From assembly GCA_013298455.1 (NCBI GenBank), contig JAAFHR010000132.1:1-8296 (forward strand): a stretch of DNA of 8,296 bases, given 5' to 3'. How positions within the stretch are numbered: position 1 is the first letter of the stretch; each line of letters begins with the position of its first letter. The stretch comes from Betaproteobacteria bacterium (GTDB taxonomy: Bacteria > Pseudomonadota > Gammaproteobacteria > Burkholderiales > Casimicrobiaceae). Both the position numbers and the translations under genes were made by a program. This document shows, piece by piece, positions 5,509 to 8,296 of the stretch. A model generated the notes under the pieces. The model was not told the DNA's origin, did no database searches, and saw only the letters and a program-made list of their open reading frames with translations.

Positions 5509-7911
5509 ATGTCCGCGCACAAAGAGAAAGACACGTACAACATGCGATATACACATATTTCGCGCTTAGCCAAAGAGCGATATCTAAAGAAACTGTCGGA
5601 AGACGAATTCCGTGACAAAGTCGTCCGCCCGCTTTTTCTCCGGCTGGGCTTTACGGATGGACGCGATCTATGTGGCCCAACGGAATTTGGACGAGACGCA
5701 ATTTTCTCGACTAGAGATGAATTCGGCGCAAGGCGACTTGTTGGAGTGCAAACCAAGAAAGGCAGTCTCAATCTGGCATCGCAGGCGAAAGACTCGCTGA
5801 TATCCGCTGAAACACAGTTGAATACGGCTCTGAAAGTTGCCTATCGGATGATAGATACCAAACACAACGAATTTCTAAGCGCAATCTATCTGTGCACGAG
5901 CGGTGCGGTAAACGAGGCTGCGCGAGCCCACATAAACGACCAACTCCAAGACTCTAGAGTTCGTTTTTTGGATGCGAACGATCTAATCTCGAGTGTTGAT
6001 GAAAATTTCCCTGAATTGTGGTTAGGCATAGAGAGTGACCTTACCCCTTACCTGAAGGCGATCGCCAAGGCTCATTTCGGAGATGAACAACGACTCGCAC
6101 AATTGCCACTCTTACTACCGGATGCATTCACTGAGGACCGTTACGTTGATCTTCGAATATCGCGACAAACGCCGCGTTTGAGACGCGTTCGAGGCAAAGT
6201 CGAACAGGTTCCGAGATTTGAGGATCGCCCCGCGACATCACTTGCGCGCCCAAAGTCCAACCTAACCCTTCTATGCGGTGATCCGGGTTCGGGCAAGAGC
6301 ACGGTGATGAAGAGGATTGCCGTTATGACTGTTACCCGCGCGCTCGAGAACGACCTGCGTGATTCGACTATTCCCGTTTTTATTCGCGCCACTGATTTGG
6401 CGCGCGAAAGCTCGATCCACCTCTTACCTTATGCAGAGGAACTGTCGAGAAAGATTAGCGGGGGGAACAGATCAGCCTTCTCGAAGGAAGATATCGACGA
6501 TGGCAAACTCTTGATCCTAATCGATGCTCTTGACGAGGTGGCGAGCGACTCAGCTCGCCAGGCGATCGTCACTGCAGCGCGAGAATTTGCCACTGAATGT
6601 ACGAAATGTAGTGTCGTGCTAACTTCTCGACCTTACTCGTTCTTGTCTTCATTGCCTGGTGTTGAGTACTTTGAACGGTGGGACATGAGTTCATTGGGTT
6701 GGAAGAGTGCTTGCGATGTGTTGGATCGAGCCCTCACTCAGAAGAAGATTTCTCCTAGCGTAAAGAAGGAGACGCTTCGTAAAATTCATAGCCTGCACGG
6801 AATTGAGTTGTCGCCCCTAATGGTCACCGTTTTCGCTACCGCAGTGTCTTTTGATGCCACGGACATACCGGCAAACATTACGGAGCTGTTCAAGAAGTTC
6901 ACGGAACTCGCACTCGGTCGCTGGGATGCATCGAAGGGCTTAGGCGAACAGTTTCAGGCGCCCCTGAAAGACTTCGCATTGTGCAAACTAGCCTTTGAAA
7001 TGCACGTGGAACGAAAAACCCGCGTTAGTCGGTCGGCCGCAATGACGGTTATGTCCAGAGCGCTGGCGGAGAGAGGCCACGAGTCCTCTGATGAATCTCT
7101 GCTCAAAGAATCTATCGATCGGTCCGGGTTGTTTCGCATTGACGGAGAGGACATCGAGTTCCGTCACCATTTGTTTCAAGAGTTCTTTGCTGGCCGTGGT
7201 GTCGAAAAAAATACAAACCTCGCCCAACTCGCATCCGACAGTTGGTGGCGGCGACCGCTTGTTTTCTATTTTGGTCAGCGACCAGACTCGGTCGATGAGT
7301 TGATCCAACTTATGTCGGATGCCAGGTTGTTGGAGCGACCGGCGGCTAGTGAAGTAGCGCTGACCACTGGCCTCGCGCTACAAGCTTGCTACCTTGGGTT
7401 AGTAACTCAAAAAATCGAAGTCTGGAAGGCATGCGCCGAAGAGCTTGCGCGAGCGAGTCTTGCAGTAAGGAATCATCCTGAACTCAAAGAGCATCCGATA
7501 TTGTCTTCGATCATGCAAGTCCTAGAAGCAAAGGATTCGGTCGCACTGTCGCATCTAATCGATCACTACGAGGCTGTCGCTCATTGGTGCGACAACCACG
7601 CCGAGCCGGATATGCGTGAAAAACTACTTTTTTGGTTAGTTACCGCGCTTATGGAACACACAAACGTTTCTCCGGTCGTTGAGTTTCTGCGGACGAAGAA
7701 AATTACTGATCCACTTCTCTTGATAGGACTCGATATTCAGGCGCACGTATGCGTGAACGTCAAAGCAGTAGACACGACGACAAAGTCACTCGCGACGGAA
7801 GTCTTAAAGCTCACGGAGCACACGGTCGCTCATCTGCGCGAGAAACTTCTAGCCGAACTGAAGTCTCTGAATCTTGAACATAACGGCGAAAAAATCGTTG
7901 ACGTAACTTAG
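5509..7911 (+). CDS. NACHT-family STAND NTPase with N-terminal Mrr-like nuclease domain (NLR-like defence protein)
   Basis: This 800-residue protein has the layout of bacterial NLR-like anti-phage proteins. Residues about 20-175 resemble an Mrr-type endonuclease: Glu33 in SEDEFRDKVV, LFLRLGF, GRDAIF with Asp63, and VQTKKG with Gln81 and Lys83, the D...QxK form of the PD-(D/E)XK site. A linker leads to the NACHT module: Walker A GDPGSGKS (257-264), Walker B LLILIDALDE with Asp339, Asp342 and Glu343, and sensor TSRP with Arg374. A winged-helix-like part with IELSPLMVTVF follows, and then FRHHLFQEFFA (551-561), typical of NACHT proteins. The remaining 240 residues look helical and would act as sensor. 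The inferred role is NTP-dependent assembly after phage recognition, then DNA cleavage. TTG 5503 and ATG 5542 are other possible starts; ATG 5542 has a purine-rich AAAGAGAAAG upstream. Some rows are about 47-48% G+C and AGA, AGG and ATA codons occur, hinting at transfer. Confidence 0.9.
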   Translation: MSAHKEKDTYNMRYTHISRLAKERYLKKLSEDEFRDKVVRPLFLRLGFTDGRDLCGPTEFGRDAIFSTRDEFGARRLVGVQTKKGSLNLASQAKDSLISAETQLNTALKVAYRMIDTKHNEFLSAIYLCTSGAVNEAARAHINDQLQDSRVRFLDANDLISSVDENFPELWLGIESDLTPYLKAIAKAHFGDEQRLAQLPLLLPDAFTEDRYVDLRISRQTPRLRRVRGKVEQVPRFEDRPATSLARPKSNLTLLCGDPGSGKSTVMKRIAVMTVTRALENDLRDSTIPVFIRATDLARESSIHLLPYAEELSRKISGGNRSAFSKEDIDDGKLLILIDALDEVASDSARQAIVTAAREFATECTKCSVVLTSRPYSFLSSLPGVEYFERWDMSSLGWKSACDVLDRALTQKKISPSVKKETLRKIHSLHGIELSPLMVTVFATAVSFDATDIPANITELFKKFTELALGRWDASKGLGEQFQAPLKDFALCKLAFEMHVERKTRVSRSAAMTVMSRALAERGHESSDESLLKESIDRSGLFRIDGEDIEFRHHLFQEFFAGRGVEKNTNLAQLASDSWWRRPLVFYFGQRPDSVDELIQLMSDARLLERPAASEVALTTGLALQACYLGLVTQKIEVWKACAEELARASLAVRNHPELKEHPILSSIMQVLEAKDSVALSHLIDHYEAVAHWCDNHAEPDMREKLLFWLVTALMEHTNVSPVVEFLRTKKITDPLLLIGLDIQAHVCVNVKAVDTTTKSLATEVLKLTEHTVAHLREKLLAELKSLNLEHNGEKIVDVT

Positions 7912-8048
7912 TCGGCAGAATCGAAGATCCTCAGTCGCGCGAAAAGACCGCTCCCAGCGCATAGATTCCACCGACAGAGACAACAGTATCTACGGTGCTA
8001 CGGTGCCGTTTCGCTTCCACGTAAGCCAACGCACCCCAATACTCCCAA
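7912..8048. other. Intergenic stretch before the CDF gene with an 8-base tandem duplication
   Basis: This 137-base gap holds no open frame of interest and no hairpin with a T-run that would mark a terminator for the NACHT gene. CTACGGTG occurs twice in direct succession (7990-8005). An in-frame TAA in the CDF frame lies shortly before 8049, so the transporter must start after it. Confidence 0.4.
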
Positions 8049-8296
8049 TTGCAAGGCCACCACACCCACCACACACACAAATCGCAGGCGCATAAGCACG
8101 CAGGCGATCACACGCACGGGCACTCACACCTACCCGCAACCTACGACCGCGCGTTTGCGATTGGCATTGCGCTCAATGTGAGCTATGCGTTGATCGAGGC
8201 GATTGCGGGGTGGTGGTTGAATTCGCTCGCGTTGATTGCGGATGCGGGGCACAATTTTTCGGATGTGATTGGCTTGTTGCTCGCGTGGTTTGCGGG
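8049..8296 (+). CDS. Cation diffusion facilitator (Zn/Co/Cd efflux type), N-terminal part, runs off the window
   Basis: The frame encodes 82 residues before the window ends. The first 27 contain eleven histidines (HHTHHTH, HKH, HTHGHSH), a cytoplasmic metal-binding tail common in ZitB/CzcD-type transporters. TYDRAFAIGIALN then begins the first membrane helix, followed by SYALIEAIAGWW. The second helix region reads SLALIADAGHNFSDVIGLLLAW, in which His and Asp four apart (HNFSD) form half of the tetrahedral transport site of Zn-type CDF proteins. These exporters move Zn2+ and related cations out of the cytoplasm in exchange for protons. The start is uncertain: the frame has no ATG after the upstream TAA, TTG 8049 places the His-rich tail correctly, and no ribosome binding site is seen. 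An upstream frameshift is another explanation. The gene appears unrelated to the defence gene before it. Confidence 0.88.
   Translation, partial: MQGHHTHHTHKSQAHKHAGDHTHGHSHLPATYDRAFAIGIALNVSYALIEAIAGWWLNSLALIADAGHNFSDVIGLLLAWFA

Noticed and set aside
7990..8005. CTACGGTG tandem pair as an iteron or regulator site
   Set aside because: Two copies of eight bases without further repeats or partners are too little to separate from chance.

Overview
The window looks like the chromosome of a Gram-negative bacterium, probably a gammaproteobacterium with a moderately high G+C content. This rests on an Lgt of proteobacterial type, secreted proteins with ordinary Sec signal peptides, a GTAG-type REP doublet, and housekeeping-type rows that are about 60-70% G+C (36/60 at 3301-3360, 42/60 at 2161-2220). 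I cannot name a genus. No tRNA, rRNA, CRISPR array or transposase gene is visible, and no gene-free stretch reaches 300 bases.

Layout. The 5' part of ilvD (dihydroxy-acid dehydratase) runs leftward off the window (571 to 1). After a 116-base divergent gap everything reads rightward. First come two tandem paralogous genes for secreted proteins with a CHAT/caspase-like His-Cys signature: copy A (688-1467) is cut by an in-frame amber codon, with its 3' remainder still open and recognisable to 1743, and copy B (1854-2834) is intact. Next are lgt (2880-3659), a secreted protein of unknown function (3835-4716), and a REPIN-like pair of inverted hairpins with compensating stem changes (4725-4829). 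Then come a membrane-anchored DUF2726 protein with a restriction-endonuclease-like core (4915-5469) and a large STAND NTPase (5509-7911) with an N-terminal Mrr-like nuclease domain, a NACHT module and a helical C-terminal region. The window ends in the first 82 codons of a cation diffusion facilitator with a His-rich N terminus (about 8049 onward).

How the genes work together. ilvD, lgt and the CDF transporter are ordinary metabolic, envelope and metal-homeostasis genes. The accessory interest lies in two places. The first is the pair of secreted CHAT-like proteins, which keep the putative dyad, its 40-residue spacing and a Cys pair that fits a periplasmic disulfide, although one copy carries a nonsense codon. 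The second is the DUF2726/nuclease-NACHT pair. The NACHT protein fits the bacterial NLR-like anti-phage class: a nuclease effector at the N terminus, an NTPase switch in the middle, and a probable sensor at the C terminus. Some of its rows are poorer in G+C and it uses codons such as AGA, AGG and ATA, so it may have arrived by transfer. A promoter-like sequence lies just upstream of it, so it may be transcribed independently of the DUF2726 gene.
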